Source of the DNA: Akkermansia sp.
GTDB lineage: Bacteria; Verrucomicrobiota; Verrucomicrobiia; Verrucomicrobiales; Akkermansiaceae
NCBI GenBank assembly: GCA_017546445.1
Contig: JAFYWX010000044.1
Location: 1 to 32,551, forward strand
Length of the DNA: 32,551 nt
Reading direction: 5' to 3'
Of the stretch, positions 14,111 to 22,735 are shown in pieces. The translations under genes and the position numbers were made by a program. A model generated the notes under the pieces. It saw only the letters and a program-made list of their open reading frames with translations, did not search any database and was not told where the DNA came from. Position 1 is the first letter of the stretch, and each line of letters opens with the position of its first letter.

Positions 14111-15192
14111 GCCAGCCCCCCCAATCCAAGGACACACAGGGAAAAATCACCCTGACCTGGGGCGCCAAGCCCACCCCGCCCCGCCCTCAGGCCACTATCC
14201 CCATCCCCGTGGAGAGCCAGCAGACCACGCCTGAGCCCAAGCCGGCTCCGGCCCCCACGCCCGCTCCTGAGCCTAAACCCGCACCCACTCCTGCACCGGC
14301 TCCCGCTCCCGCGCTCGAGGCAAAGGAAGAGAAGCCGCAGCCAGCACCGGCGGAGGAGAAGGCAGCAACCGGCAAGAAGAAGTCCGGCGGCTGGGGAGCT
14401 GCATTCTTTGATACGCTGCTTGTTCTGGCGCTCATGGGCGCTCTCGGCGGCGGCGCCTGGTATGTGCACCAGCAGCTGCAGGCCACCCATATCCCCTCAC
14501 CGCTGGAAATCGCTCAGAATGAGTACCTGGAGCTCTGCAAGCAGCACGAACAGCTCCGGGATGCCGCCTACAAGGCAGATGAGCAGCTGCACATGACAGG
14601 GCGCATCAATTACCTGGAACGCCAGCTTTCCGAAATCAGGAACCGCATCGCGGAGGAGCAGCGCGGTATTGCCAACGAGCAGAGCCGCATTCAGGCGCTG
14701 CAGCGCGAAATCCGCCACGAAGACAAGACCTCCCGAGGCATCGCCAGGAACATGCTCATCGGACTTCCCATCGGTAATGTATCCACAACCACCGGCCGAG
14801 CCTACCCCAATGCCACTATTCACCGCATGGAAGGCGGTCGCATCACCCTGCGCACTCAGACTGGGCAGGTCTGCTTCCCGACCTCCCAGCTTGTGAAGGA
14901 TAACCTGCCCGATATGGCTCGCTATGCTTTTGGCCTGGATGATATGGTGGACATGACCGACTTTGTGGCAGCCGATGGTTCCCCCGAGCCCCGGAAGCGC
15001 CGCAAGGGAAGGCTCATCAACCAGCGCAAGGCTGCCCCGCAGCCCGCCGAGCCAAACTACGAGCCGGAATCCGGCGCTCCCGCAGTGGACACCGGCAAAC
15101 GCAACCACCACAATACGGTAGCGGAGGGCATCCTCCCGGAGACCGATGACTCATGGCAGCCCCCCCAGGAAGCACTGCCGATTGGGGAATGA
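14107..15192 (+). CDS. Membrane-anchored coiled-coil protein with Pro/Ala-rich cytoplasmic region
   Basis: 361 residues. A Pro-Ala-Pro-Lys-rich low-complexity segment (32-82) precedes one transmembrane helix (about 98-120). A coiled coil (140-205) follows, and then a compact region (about 212-275) with beta-type spacing (ATIHRMEGGRITLRTQTGQV) that could be an SH3-like fold. A charged, Pro-rich tail ends the protein. By the positive-inside rule the Pro-rich part is cytoplasmic and the coiled coil periplasmic. The proline-rich linker next to a single helix recalls TonB-like spacers, but no TonB C-terminal domain is visible. It is coupled to the upstream lipoprotein by an ATGA overlap. Confidence 0.7.
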   Translation: MSQPPQSKDTQGKITLTWGAKPTPPRPQATIPIPVESQQTTPEPKPAPAPTPAPEPKPAPTPAPAPAPALEAKEEKPQPAPAEEKAATGKKKSGGWGAAFFDTLLVLALMGALGGGAWYVHQQLQATHIPSPLEIAQNEYLELCKQHEQLRDAAYKADEQLHMTGRINYLERQLSEIRNRIAEEQRGIANEQSRIQALQREIRHEDKTSRGIARNMLIGLPIGNVSTTTGRAYPNATIHRMEGGRITLRTQTGQVCFPTSQLVKDNLPDMARYAFGLDDMVDMTDFVAADGSPEPRKRRKGRLINQRKAAPQPAEPNYEPESGAPAVDTGKRNHHNTVAEGILPETDDSWQPPQEALPIGE

Positions 15193-15217
15193 ATAATGAG
15201 TAGTTGATGTTTTATTG

Positions 15218-15258
15218 AAAGAAGGCGTGCATCGGAGATTCCGATGCACGCCTTCTTT
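15218..15258. terminator. Bidirectional terminator between convergent operons
   Basis: A perfect 18-bp inverted repeat, AAAGAAGGCGTGCATCGG and its complement, surrounds a 5-nt loop, with A and T runs on either side. It can end transcripts from both the 14107-15192 gene and the M42 peptidase gene. Confidence 0.9.
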
Positions 15259-15277
15259 TATAAGCTTTTTCGCCCGT

Positions 15278-16414
15278 TTACTTCTTCTTGCGGCAGCAGC
15301 ACTTCTTCCTGGGTGCAGCTTCAGCGCAATCAGCCTTGGGGGCCAGGGTGCGGTTCATCTGCTTCCAGCTCCAGTCCCAGCGGGTCAGAGAGGTGAAGCA
15401 GGCGGTGAGCAGGTTCACGCTGGCGTCGATGTCCACCTTGTGGGCCATTTCGATGCTCTGGTGCACATTGCGCACGGGGATGGAGATAGCACCGGTCACA
15501 GAGCCACCAGCGGTGAACTTCTGCATGGCGCCGGCATCAGTACCACCAGCGGCCAGCAGCTCCAGCTGGTAGGGAATCTCACCCTCCTGGCAGAGAGCCG
15601 TCATGAACTTCACCATGCGGGGGTCGGTGATGAGGGTACCATCGTACACCTTCACAGCCGTGCCCTTGCCCAGTACGGTGCACTTATCGTGAGCGCCGCT
15701 GCCGGGGGTATCGAAGGCGATGGTCACGTCCAGAGCGAAAGCGAAATCGGGGTTGATGGCGAGGGTGGCGGCATGTGCACCGCGCAGACCCACTTCCTCC
15801 TGCACGGTGAATACGGCGTACAGGTCATAGTCCGGCAGGTTGCCGCTTTCCTTGATGGCGCGCACAGCCTCAATCAGCATGTAGCAGCCACCGCGGTTGT
15901 CGATACTCTTCACATTCAGGCAATCGCCCATTTCCACCAGGTCGCCCACACGGGTGATGGAATCGCCGATGGAGACATACTTCTCCACCTCTTCCTTGCT
16001 CAGGCCGAGATCCACCACATAGTCGGTCACCTGGGGCATCTTGGTGCGCTCCTCAGGGCTCATCACGTGGATGGGCTTCACACCCATGCAGCCGGGCAGG
16101 TCCTTGGTGCCGTGCACCGTCACGCGCTGAGCGGTGAGCGTCTTGGGGTCGAAACCACCCAGGGGAAGGATGCGGATAAAGCCATTATCATCGATATGGC
16201 GCACGATAAAACCGATTTCGTCCATGTGGGCGGCGCACATGATGCTCTTCTCAGAGCTCTTACCCTTGATAAGGGCCACCACGTTGCCCACGTTGTCCAC
16301 CTTGATTTCATCTGCCAGCGGGGTCATCTGGCTGATGACCAGGTCGCGGATGCCATACTCAAAACCGGGAGCCCCGGTTGCCTCACACAGGTCTTTGAAG
16401 AGCTGGATGTTCAT
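15278..16414 (-). CDS. M42-family metallo-aminopeptidase
   Basis: 378 residues from ATG 16414; the frame is open upstream, but the promoter ends 7 bp before this codon. M42 enzymes form large tetrahedral dodecamers that trim peptides using two metal ions. Expected ligands are visible: His63 (AAHMDE), Asp172 (SIDNRGG), Glu206-Glu207 (QEEVGLRG) as general base and ligand, Asp229 (ALDV) and His318 (RNVHQS). The C-terminus carries an unusual tail, residues 360-378, rich in Lys and Cys (KKCCCRKKK), that could bind metal or a nucleic acid but is not part of the fold. It diverges from the deaminase fusion. Older annotations may call this family endoglucanase M. Confidence 0.9.
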   Translation of the reverse strand: MNIQLFKDLCEATGAPGFEYGIRDLVISQMTPLADEIKVDNVGNVVALIKGKSSEKSIMCAAHMDEIGFIVRHIDDNGFIRILPLGGFDPKTLTAQRVTVHGTKDLPGCMGVKPIHVMSPEERTKMPQVTDYVVDLGLSKEEVEKYVSIGDSITRVGDLVEMGDCLNVKSIDNRGGCYMLIEAVRAIKESGNLPDYDLYAVFTVQEEVGLRGAHAATLAINPDFAFALDVTIAFDTPGSGAHDKCTVLGKGTAVKVYDGTLITDPRMVKFMTALCQEGEIPYQLELLAAGGTDAGAMQKFTAGGSVTGAISIPVRNVHQSIEMAHKVDIDASVNLLTACFTSLTRWDWSWKQMNRTLAPKADCAEAAPRKKCCCRKKK

Positions 16415-16421
16415 GGCGCCT

Positions 16422-16450
16422 ACTTTACTCCTTTCCACCCCGCTTGGCAA
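16422..16450 (-). promoter_or_regulatory. Promoter of the M42 peptidase
   Basis: Minus strand TTGCCA-17-TAAAGT, ending 7 bp before the ATG. It stands back to back with the promoter of the deaminase fusion, 52 bp away. Confidence 0.6.
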
Positions 16451-16502
16451 GGGCAGACTAACTTTCTGACAGGATTTTCCACCGCCGGGTGAGCGAAACA
16501 CC

Positions 16503-16530
16503 TTGCAATGAGGGGGCAATATGCTATCAT
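16503..16530 (+). promoter_or_regulatory. Promoter of the deaminase-ARH/OppD operon
   Basis: TTGCAA-16-TATCAT, ending 6 bp before the ATG at 16537. Confidence 0.6.
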
Positions 16531-16536
16531 ACCCGT

Positions 16537-17921
16537 ATGAACCGCCTGCCGATACCACAGTATGTGATGGCTCTGGCCCATGTGGCCGCCCTGCGCTCCG
16601 AAGACCCCTACCGCAAGGTAGGTGCAGCCGCGCTGGATAAGGATAACCGCGTTATCGGCACGGCATACAACGGGCTTTTCCCCGGTTTCGATGCCCCGGA
16701 AGGGTTCTGGGCCTCGCGCGATGAGCGGCAGAAGTTCATGCTGCATGCGGAAATCAACCTGTGCAGTTTGTTCAAGCGTGGTGAGGCCAAAATTGTGGCC
16801 TGCACCACCATGCCCTGCACCTCGTGCATGCAGGCGCTCTGCGCCCACGGCGTGAAAACCATTTATTACGGCGAAGATTACGCAGCCTCCCAGGCACCGG
16901 CCATTGCAGAAATGTACGGCGTAGAGCTCATCAAGGTGGATGATTACCCGCTTTCCCGCCGTTTCCCGCTAGTGGCAGAACAGACAGACGAGAACTGCAG
17001 CTGCTGCCAGGGCAACCAGGCACTGGAGAACCGGGCTAAGGGCTGCCTTATGGGGCTGATGTGTGGCGACGCCCTGGGAGCCCCGGTGGAATTCCACGAC
17101 CCGGATGATGTGTTCAGCTATTACCCTGACGGTATCACCGGCATGGTAGACGGCTGGAGCACCACGGAGGAACGCTCGCAAGGCCAGATTACGGATGATT
17201 CGGAAATGGCCATTGCCCTGCTACGCAGCCTGCTGAACGAAAACGGCTTCAACAGCCTGGCCGTGCGGGCTCAGTATATCGACTGGCTTTCCACGGAGCC
17301 GGATGACGTAGGCGTAACTATCCGTGCCTCGCTCGATGGAAAATACAACGCAGAATCCCAGGCTAACGGAGCATTGATGCGAGTGGCACCAGTGGCGCTG
17401 TACGCCGCGCTGCACCCGGAATGCGACTGGCAGACCATCGCAGACCGGGAATGCCGCATCACCCATATTCATCAGCGCTGCATCCATGCCAATATCCTTT
17501 TCGTGGAATCACTTATCCTGGCCATGCAGGGCTATTCCCCGCGGGAGATTTATGCCACAGCATGCCGCCGGGCAGAGGAAATAAACGACATGCCCCTGCT
17601 CAGCCGCCTGCGCGCCGCAGAAACAGAGGAACCGGAGTATCACCCCCAGGCCGGCTGGGTGGAAATCGCCTTCCAATGCGCCTACTACTGGCTGTTGCAT
17701 GCCAGGGATTACGCATCGGCCATGTGCAGCATTGTAAACCAGTGTGGAGACCCCGATACCAACGCAGCCATAGCCGGGGCCCTGCTCGGTGCCGTGTTCG
17801 GCATTGATGGCATTCCGCAGGAATGGCAGCAGAATGTCCTATACGCCCAAAGCGACCGCCCCACACGCTATCGCGCCAGCCGCGCCATGGAGCTGCTAGA
17901 GGAACTCTTTGAACAGGCAAA

Positions 17922-17925
<4 letters not shown>
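16537..17925 (+). CDS. Fusion of dCMP/cytidine-type deaminase and ADP-ribosylglycohydrolase
   Basis: 462 residues. Part one (1-150) is a zinc deaminase of the dCMP deaminase type. His70-Ala-Glu72 supplies the zinc ligand and proton shuttle and PCTSC (Cys94, Cys97) the other ligands; the SEDPYRKVGAAAL opening is typical of the fold. A Cys-containing linker (about 151-165) leads to part two, an ADP-ribosylglycohydrolase (ARH/DraG superfamily, 166-462). Its GCLMGLMCGDALGAPVEF, ITDDSEMAIALL (218-229) and CGDPDTNAAIAGALLGAVFG (403-422) supply the Asp residues that bind two Mg ions. Both active sites look intact. The fusion suggests that one pathway needs both nucleotide deamination and removal or hydrolysis of ADP-ribose. 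It overlaps the downstream ATPase gene by four bases (ATGA). Confidence 0.88.
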
Positions 17926-18902
<977 letters not shown>

Positions 18903-18908
<6 letters not shown>

Positions 18909-18990
18909 CCGCAGGTCAGGATTTCGTCACGCAGTGATTTCGTCCGAGCAACGCCCGGATTTCGTCCAGCCCCGCAGGGGCTGGATATCG
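18903..18990. repeat. Tandem array of four hairpins with TTTCG spacers
   Basis: Four stem-loops follow one another. H1 is 18903-18921 (TCCTGAC/GTCAGGA, loop CGCAG). H2 is 18927-18937 (TCA/TGA, loop CGCAG). H3 is 18943-18959 (TCCG/CGGA with an inner GC pair). H4 is 18965-18985 (TCCAGCCC/GGGCTGGA, loop CGCAG). Each of the first three is followed by TTTCG and the last by TATCG. Stems differ while loops and spacers are constant. There is no U tract. H1 includes the oppD stop codon. Confidence 0.7.
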
Positions 18991-19019
18991 TTTCCTATTA
19001 AGCCCCCCGCTCCGGCATC

Positions 19020-19052
19020 AAAAACCGGGCTGCCCACAATGGAGCAGCCCGG
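19020..19052 (-). terminator. Terminator of the pyrH-frr-bactofilin operon
   Basis: On the minus strand CCGGGCTGC and GCAGCCCGG form a perfect 9-bp stem with a 10-nt loop, followed by TTTTT. It begins 31 bp past the bactofilin stop codon. Confidence 0.85.
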
Positions 19053-19082
19053 AAAAATGCATCTGAATCCTCGCAACTGGCT

Positions 19083-19403
19083 TTAGCCAATCTGAGCGCG
19101 GCCGCTGAGGCGGGCGCCTTCATCCATGGAAAGCGTGCCAGTGGTGATATCGCCGGTAATATTGGACTGGGCATTGAGGTGGCAGCGGTTGCTCTCAATA
19201 TTGCCCTCAACGCGGCCGTAGATGTGCACCTCGCCGGCGTGGATATCGCCCTTGATGTTGGCCATCTCGCCGATGGTCACCTTACCGGTGTCGGACTCAA
19301 TCTGACCCTCGATGTGACCATCGATGTGCATATCGTTCTGGAAGCGGATGGAACCGATAATCTCGATACCGGAGGAAAGAACGTTAGTGGTGTTCGTGCT
19401 CAT
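19083..19403 (-). CDS. Bactofilin
   Basis: 106 residues. Bactofilins polymerise without nucleotide into cytoskeletal filaments that organise cell-wall synthesis, polarity or chromosome-associated proteins. The whole protein is the right-handed beta-helix core, with the repeating strand pattern I-x-G-x-I-x-G (GHIEGQIES, ANIKGDIHAG, GRVEGNIES, SNITGDITTG). Terminal tails are very short, so membrane attachment must come from elsewhere. It follows frr by 32 bp and shares its terminator, a position that links it to core growth genes. Confidence 0.92.
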   Translation of the reverse strand: MSTNTTNVLSSGIEIIGSIRFQNDMHIDGHIEGQIESDTGKVTIGEMANIKGDIHAGEVHIYGRVEGNIESNRCHLNAQSNITGDITTGTLSMDEGARLSGRAQIG

Positions 19404-19435
19404 GATTTGAGTAGAAGTAAGAGGTTGATGGAAAA

Positions 19436-20002
19436 TTACACCGTCATGATTTCCTTTTCCTTGGCAGCCACCAGGTCGCCAACGGTCTTCACGTACTTAT
19501 CGGTAAGCTTCTGCACCTTCTCTTCAGCACCGCGCACACCGTCCTCGGTCAGGATATTGTCGGCCTTCATCTTCTTGATGCCGTCCATACCGTTCTTGCG
19601 AACGCCACGGATACGCACGCGGGTTTCCTCACCCAGGCCGGACACGTACTTGCAGAGCTCCTTACGGCGCTCGCCGGTCAGCTCAGGAATGGGCAGACGC
19701 ACGGAACGGGCATCGATGATGGGGGAGATACCCAGGCGGCTTTCGGCGATGGCCTTCTTGATGTCGTTGAGGGTACCCGGGTCAAACGGCTGAATCAGGA
19801 TGGAACGGGCATCGGGGGTGGAAACCACAGCCAGGCTCTTCAGCTTCATGCTGGAGCCGTAGGAAGCCACGAAAATGTCCATATTGTCCACCAGAGAGGG
19901 GGAAGCCTTACCAGTGCGCACGCCGGCAAAACCAGCCTGCATGTGCTCCACAGCTTCTTCCATTCCGGTCTCTACCTCAAGCAAGAGTGTCTCTTCGTCC
20001 AT
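19436..20002 (-). CDS. frr: Ribosome recycling factor
   Basis: 188 residues, the usual size. RRF splits post-termination ribosomes together with EF-G. Family marks are the RTGKAS motif (29-34), followed by PSLVDN, the LTGERRKELCKYV helix, and the IRGVRKNGMDGIKK stretch in the long three-helix bundle. It follows pyrH by 38 bp, the classical pyrH-frr order; rpsB and tsf are not upstream here. The start has no SD, but an A-rich leader AACCAAATACAACA that recurs at 11403. Confidence 0.96.
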   Translation of the reverse strand: MDEETLLLEVETGMEEAVEHMQAGFAGVRTGKASPSLVDNMDIFVASYGSSMKLKSLAVVSTPDARSILIQPFDPGTLNDIKKAIAESRLGISPIIDARSVRLPIPELTGERRKELCKYVSGLGEETRVRIRGVRKNGMDGIKKMKADNILTEDGVRGAEEKVQKLTDKYVKTVGDLVAAKEKEIMTV

Positions 20003-20040
20003 TGTTGTATTTGGTTATATGTGTTAAAATCTGTTTATCA

Positions 20041-20769
20041 TCAGCCGATGATGGTGCCAATCTTCTCACCGAGCAGAGCTCGGGTGATGTTGCCGGGCTT
20101 GTGCATATCGAACACCATGATGGGCTTGGCATTGTCCTTGCACAGGGTGAAAGCGGTCTGGTCCATCACCTTCAGGTTGCGGGAGATGCACTCCTCGTAT
20201 GAAATCTCATCAAAGCGCGTGGCGGTGGGGTCGGTCTTGGGATCGGCGGTGTACACACCGTCCACGGAGGTGGCCTTCATCACCACTTCGGCATTGATTT
20301 CACAAGCGCGCAGGGCAGCGGCCGTATCGGTGCTGAAGAAGGGGTTACCGGTGCCGGCGGCGAACACAACCACCTCACCGGCGCGCAGCTGATGGCGGGC
20401 CTTGTTACGCACATAGGGCTCTGCCACGTTCTTCATCTCAATGGCGCTCTGCACGTGGGCGGGCACACCGGCCTCCTGCACAGCGGAGCAGATGGAAAGA
20501 GCATTCATCACCGTGGCAAGCATGCCCACATAGTCAGCCGTGGGGCGATCCATACCGCGCACGCTGGCCTTGGCACCACGCCAGATGTTACCGCCGCCCA
20601 CAACGATGGCAATCTGCAGATTGCCCTTCTGCTGGGCTTCAGCAATCTCACGGGCGATGCGAGCCACAATCTCCGGGGAGATATTGTCCTTGCTGCCGGG
20701 GGCACGCAAGGCTTCACCGCTCAATTTCAGAAGGATACGCTTATACGGAGGCTGGGGCTGTTCGCTCAT
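20041..20769 (-). CDS. pyrH: UMP kinase
   Basis: 242 residues. It phosphorylates UMP to UDP, a hexameric bacterial enzyme of the amino-acid kinase fold. Motifs: KLSGEAL (15-21), VVGGGNIWRG (57-66), GMDRPTADYVGMLATVMNAL (72-91), GTGNPFFSTDTAAALRA (139-155), and VDGVYTADPKTDPTA (169-183). A -10 box (TATTCT, 20776-20781) ends 6 bp before the ATG, predicting a leaderless mRNA. A large inverted repeat overlaps its -35 region. It is the first gene of the pyrH-frr-bactofilin operon. Confidence 0.96.
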   Translation of the reverse strand: MSEQPQPPYKRILLKLSGEALRAPGSKDNISPEIVARIAREIAEAQQKGNLQIAIVVGGGNIWRGAKASVRGMDRPTADYVGMLATVMNALSICSAVQEAGVPAHVQSAIEMKNVAEPYVRNKARHQLRAGEVVVFAAGTGNPFFSTDTAAALRACEINAEVVMKATSVDGVYTADPKTDPTATRFDEISYEECISRNLKVMDQTAFTLCKDNAKPIMVFDMHKPGNITRALLGEKIGTIIG

Positions 20770-20794
20770 GGTTCCAGAATAGGTTTGTTCCCTT

Positions 20795-20844
20795 TGACTG
20801 TGCCACTTTTAGCATCAAAAAGCGAGCTAAAAATGTGCCAGTCA
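20795..20844. promoter_or_regulatory. Large inverted repeat over the pyrH -35 region
   Basis: Arms of 19 bp (TGACTG...TTTTAGC facing GCTAAAA...CAGTCA, four mismatches) surround about 12 bp. The left arm covers the -35 position (20799-20804) of the pyrH promoter. It could be an operator for a dimeric regulator. On the minus strand it could also stop readthrough from the envelope genes upstream, although no U tract follows. Confidence 0.45.
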
Positions 20845-20891
20845 GCAAAAAAATAACGCGATAGGCAAAGTCACCTCCGCGCAAGGTGGAT

Positions 20892-21350
20892 TCACCAGCT
20901 CCGGCACCTGCCCAGGCGCAGGGAGAACACAAATGAATACCCCGCCAGCAGAAGCAGGCAGGCATGCCCCGGCAACCAGCCCCACACGGCGCCATCCGTC
21001 TGGACCTGAGATGAAAAGACGAGCTGATGCCAGCAGCAGGCGGTGCGCAGCCCCCAGAGCAGAGACGCATGGCAGCCCACCAGCACCAGCTCATAAGCCA
21101 GCAGCAGGCCATACACCCACATATCCCGGCGGTGGTTCGCAAAACTCCATCCACGGTACAGGAACGCCATGCACCACACCGGCACCCCCAGCAGAGCGAG
21201 GTCAATACTCGTCCATGCGTGGGTTCCGTTGCAATCCTGCTCCCCCATGAGCGGCAGGAAGCAGAAAAACGCCAGCGTGAGCAAGGCTGCCGTGTTCAGC
21301 TCTGCTCTTTTCACCGCCAGTGCATAGCGGGCTTTCTCAGCTTTCCACAT
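20892..21350 (-). CDS. Small polytopic membrane protein, unknown function
   Basis: 152 residues from ATG 21350, chosen because AAGGGGG lies just upstream; ATG 21368 is the alternative. Four hydrophobic spans are predicted (about 20-37, 48-64, 79-96, 124-140). Cys, Trp and His are frequent, and no family is recognised. The start overlaps the end of the DUF3592-type gene by 14 bp, so the two are probably co-translated. It is the last gene of the unknown envelope cluster before pyrH. Confidence 0.55.
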   Translation of the reverse strand: MWKAEKARYALAVKRAELNTAALLTLAFFCFLPLMGEQDCNGTHAWTSIDLALLGVPVWCMAFLYRGWSFANHRRDMWVYGLLLAYELVLVGCHASLLWGLRTACCWHQLVFSSQVQTDGAVWGWLPGHACLLLLAGYSFVFSLRLGRCRSW

Positions 21351-21825
21351 CCCCTGCCCCCTTTCCATAATAATGCCACAGCTCACGCCCTGCCATGAAT
21401 AAGAACCCCGTGCTCCCAACAGCCAGAATCATCGGCACCACCCACGAGGAGGACTGAACACCAAGACTCAACACCGATTTTTCCGGATTCCCCGGGTTCA
21501 CATACACCGTCACCCGCCTGGTTGCGATGGCTTCTTCAAACATCTGCCTGGTAAAATTCTGCCCCCGCCGGGTCACGGTATACATATTTCCCTGGTACTC
21601 GATTGCCACCTCAAGGCTTCTCCTCTTATATCCGCTGCGGTAGCTCTCTACATACCCCTCTACCTGGATTCCCGAATCTGACTGCAGGACACAGTAGTTA
21701 TCCCGAAGCTGCATCGTGGCGAACCATCCCAGCACCAGGGCAAAGAAGATATAAACACCGCAGCGGGCTCGCATTCCACTACGATTCAATTGCCTGCTAT
21801 AGGCATTATTCTCAAGCCATTCCAT
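21337..21825 (-). CDS. DUF3592-type membrane protein
   Basis: 162 residues from ATG 21825, placed right after the upstream gene's stop with a GAAGAGG sequence in between. Two transmembrane helices (about 20-40 and 128-148) flank a soluble beta-rich domain. That domain contains EGYVESYRSGYKRRSLEVAIEYQGNMYTV and the RVTVYVNPGNPEKSVL segment, typical of DUF3592 proteins. Their function is unknown. It probably sits in the inner membrane with the domain outside the cytoplasm. Confidence 0.65.
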   Translation of the reverse strand: MEWLENNAYSRQLNRSGMRARCGVYIFFALVLGWFATMQLRDNYCVLQSDSGIQVEGYVESYRSGYKRRSLEVAIEYQGNMYTVTRRGQNFTRQMFEEAIATRRVTVYVNPGNPEKSVLSLGVQSSSWVVPMILAVGSTGFLFMAGRELWHYYGKGAGDVES

Positions 21826-21833
21826 ACCTCTTC

Positions 21834-22625
21834 TCAATATTCCGAATCCTTGATAAACAGAGAATCCAGCTCGTTCTTCCAATCAGTTACCATGGTCTGT
21901 ATCTCCTTGCGGGAAAGCCGGGCATCTTCATTTCCGGGCAGACCGTTACCGAGCGGACCGTCAGGGGAACCGTTTACCATATTGCCGAGCAGCGTGACCA
22001 GTTCCCTGCCCGTACAATCCGCGCAGGCTTTGTACACCACCTTCTTCATTCCGGTGTCCAGCGCGGTCTTTTTCACCCGACTGAGCACAAAGAGACGCGC
22101 CGCAAGCAAACGCTGATGATGCCGGTGCATCTCCCGCACATCGACATCGCTCACACTACCTGCCAATGAGGTCTGGTACCGACTCACCACCAGCGTTATC
22201 AGGCGGAACAAAGCGGCATCATCCAGTCCGGAATCACCAACGGGGGCTGATTCCTCCTCAACGGAGCGTACGTAAGCCTTGTAAATGGCAGCAAACTTAT
22301 CTCCGTGCTGCCGGGCAACCGCGGCCAGATGTTCTTTGCTACTCAGCGGTGATTTTTCATCCGATATCAGCAGAGTACGCATCCAACACGGTTTGCGACT
22401 CGATGCTGCAGCCTTCGGAGTGAGATAATTCTTCAGCTGCAGATATTCGAGCAATATCTCGTGGCTCAAGGCACTCGTATCTGCGGTGTACACCTCCGGA
22501 TTTACCGCAAAAACCGGCACAATAGCCAGATCTGTCAGCATCTCTACCGAATACCAATCACGTGCGCTAGCAGAAAACAATCCTGCGAAACATACACAAC
22601 AACTCATCAGAAAGCGCCGGAACAT
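21834..22625 (-). CDS. Exported protein, unknown function
   Basis: 263 residues from ATG 22625, supported by a signal peptide (MFRRFLMSCC, cleavage near SASA-RD, residue 21-22) and a promoter ending 6 bp upstream. The mature part is helical and mixed charged, with an internal CADC pair (positions about 196-199). No enzymatic motif stands out. It lies 8 bp from the DUF3592-type gene and forms an operon with it. Confidence 0.6.
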   Translation of the reverse strand: MFRRFLMSCCVCFAGLFSASARDWYSVEMLTDLAIVPVFAVNPEVYTADTSALSHEILLEYLQLKNYLTPKAAASSRKPCWMRTLLISDEKSPLSSKEHLAAVARQHGDKFAAIYKAYVRSVEEESAPVGDSGLDDAALFRLITLVVSRYQTSLAGSVSDVDVREMHRHHQRLLAARLFVLSRVKKTALDTGMKKVVYKACADCTGRELVTLLGNMVNGSPDGPLGNGLPGNEDARLSRKEIQTMVTDWKNELDSLFIKDSEY

Positions 22626-22631
22626 GAAATC

Positions 22632-22659
22632 AATATAACAAAAAAAACACCAATGTCCA
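22632..22659 (-). promoter_or_regulatory. Promoter of the exported-protein operon
   Basis: Minus strand TGGACA-16-TATATT, ending 6 bp before the ATG at 22625. Confidence 0.6.
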
Positions 22660-22735
22660 GCGCTATAGCGAGTCCCCGGATCTCGTATCCCGCATCTACC
22701 ATCCTCCGCAGCGGATTCGTGTGCCGCTACGGCTC

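Noticed and set aside
15215..16492. A 425-codon plus-strand frame opposite the M42 peptidase
   Set aside because: Starts inside the terminator hairpin and is His/Gly-rich; the minus strand has all metal ligands of M42.
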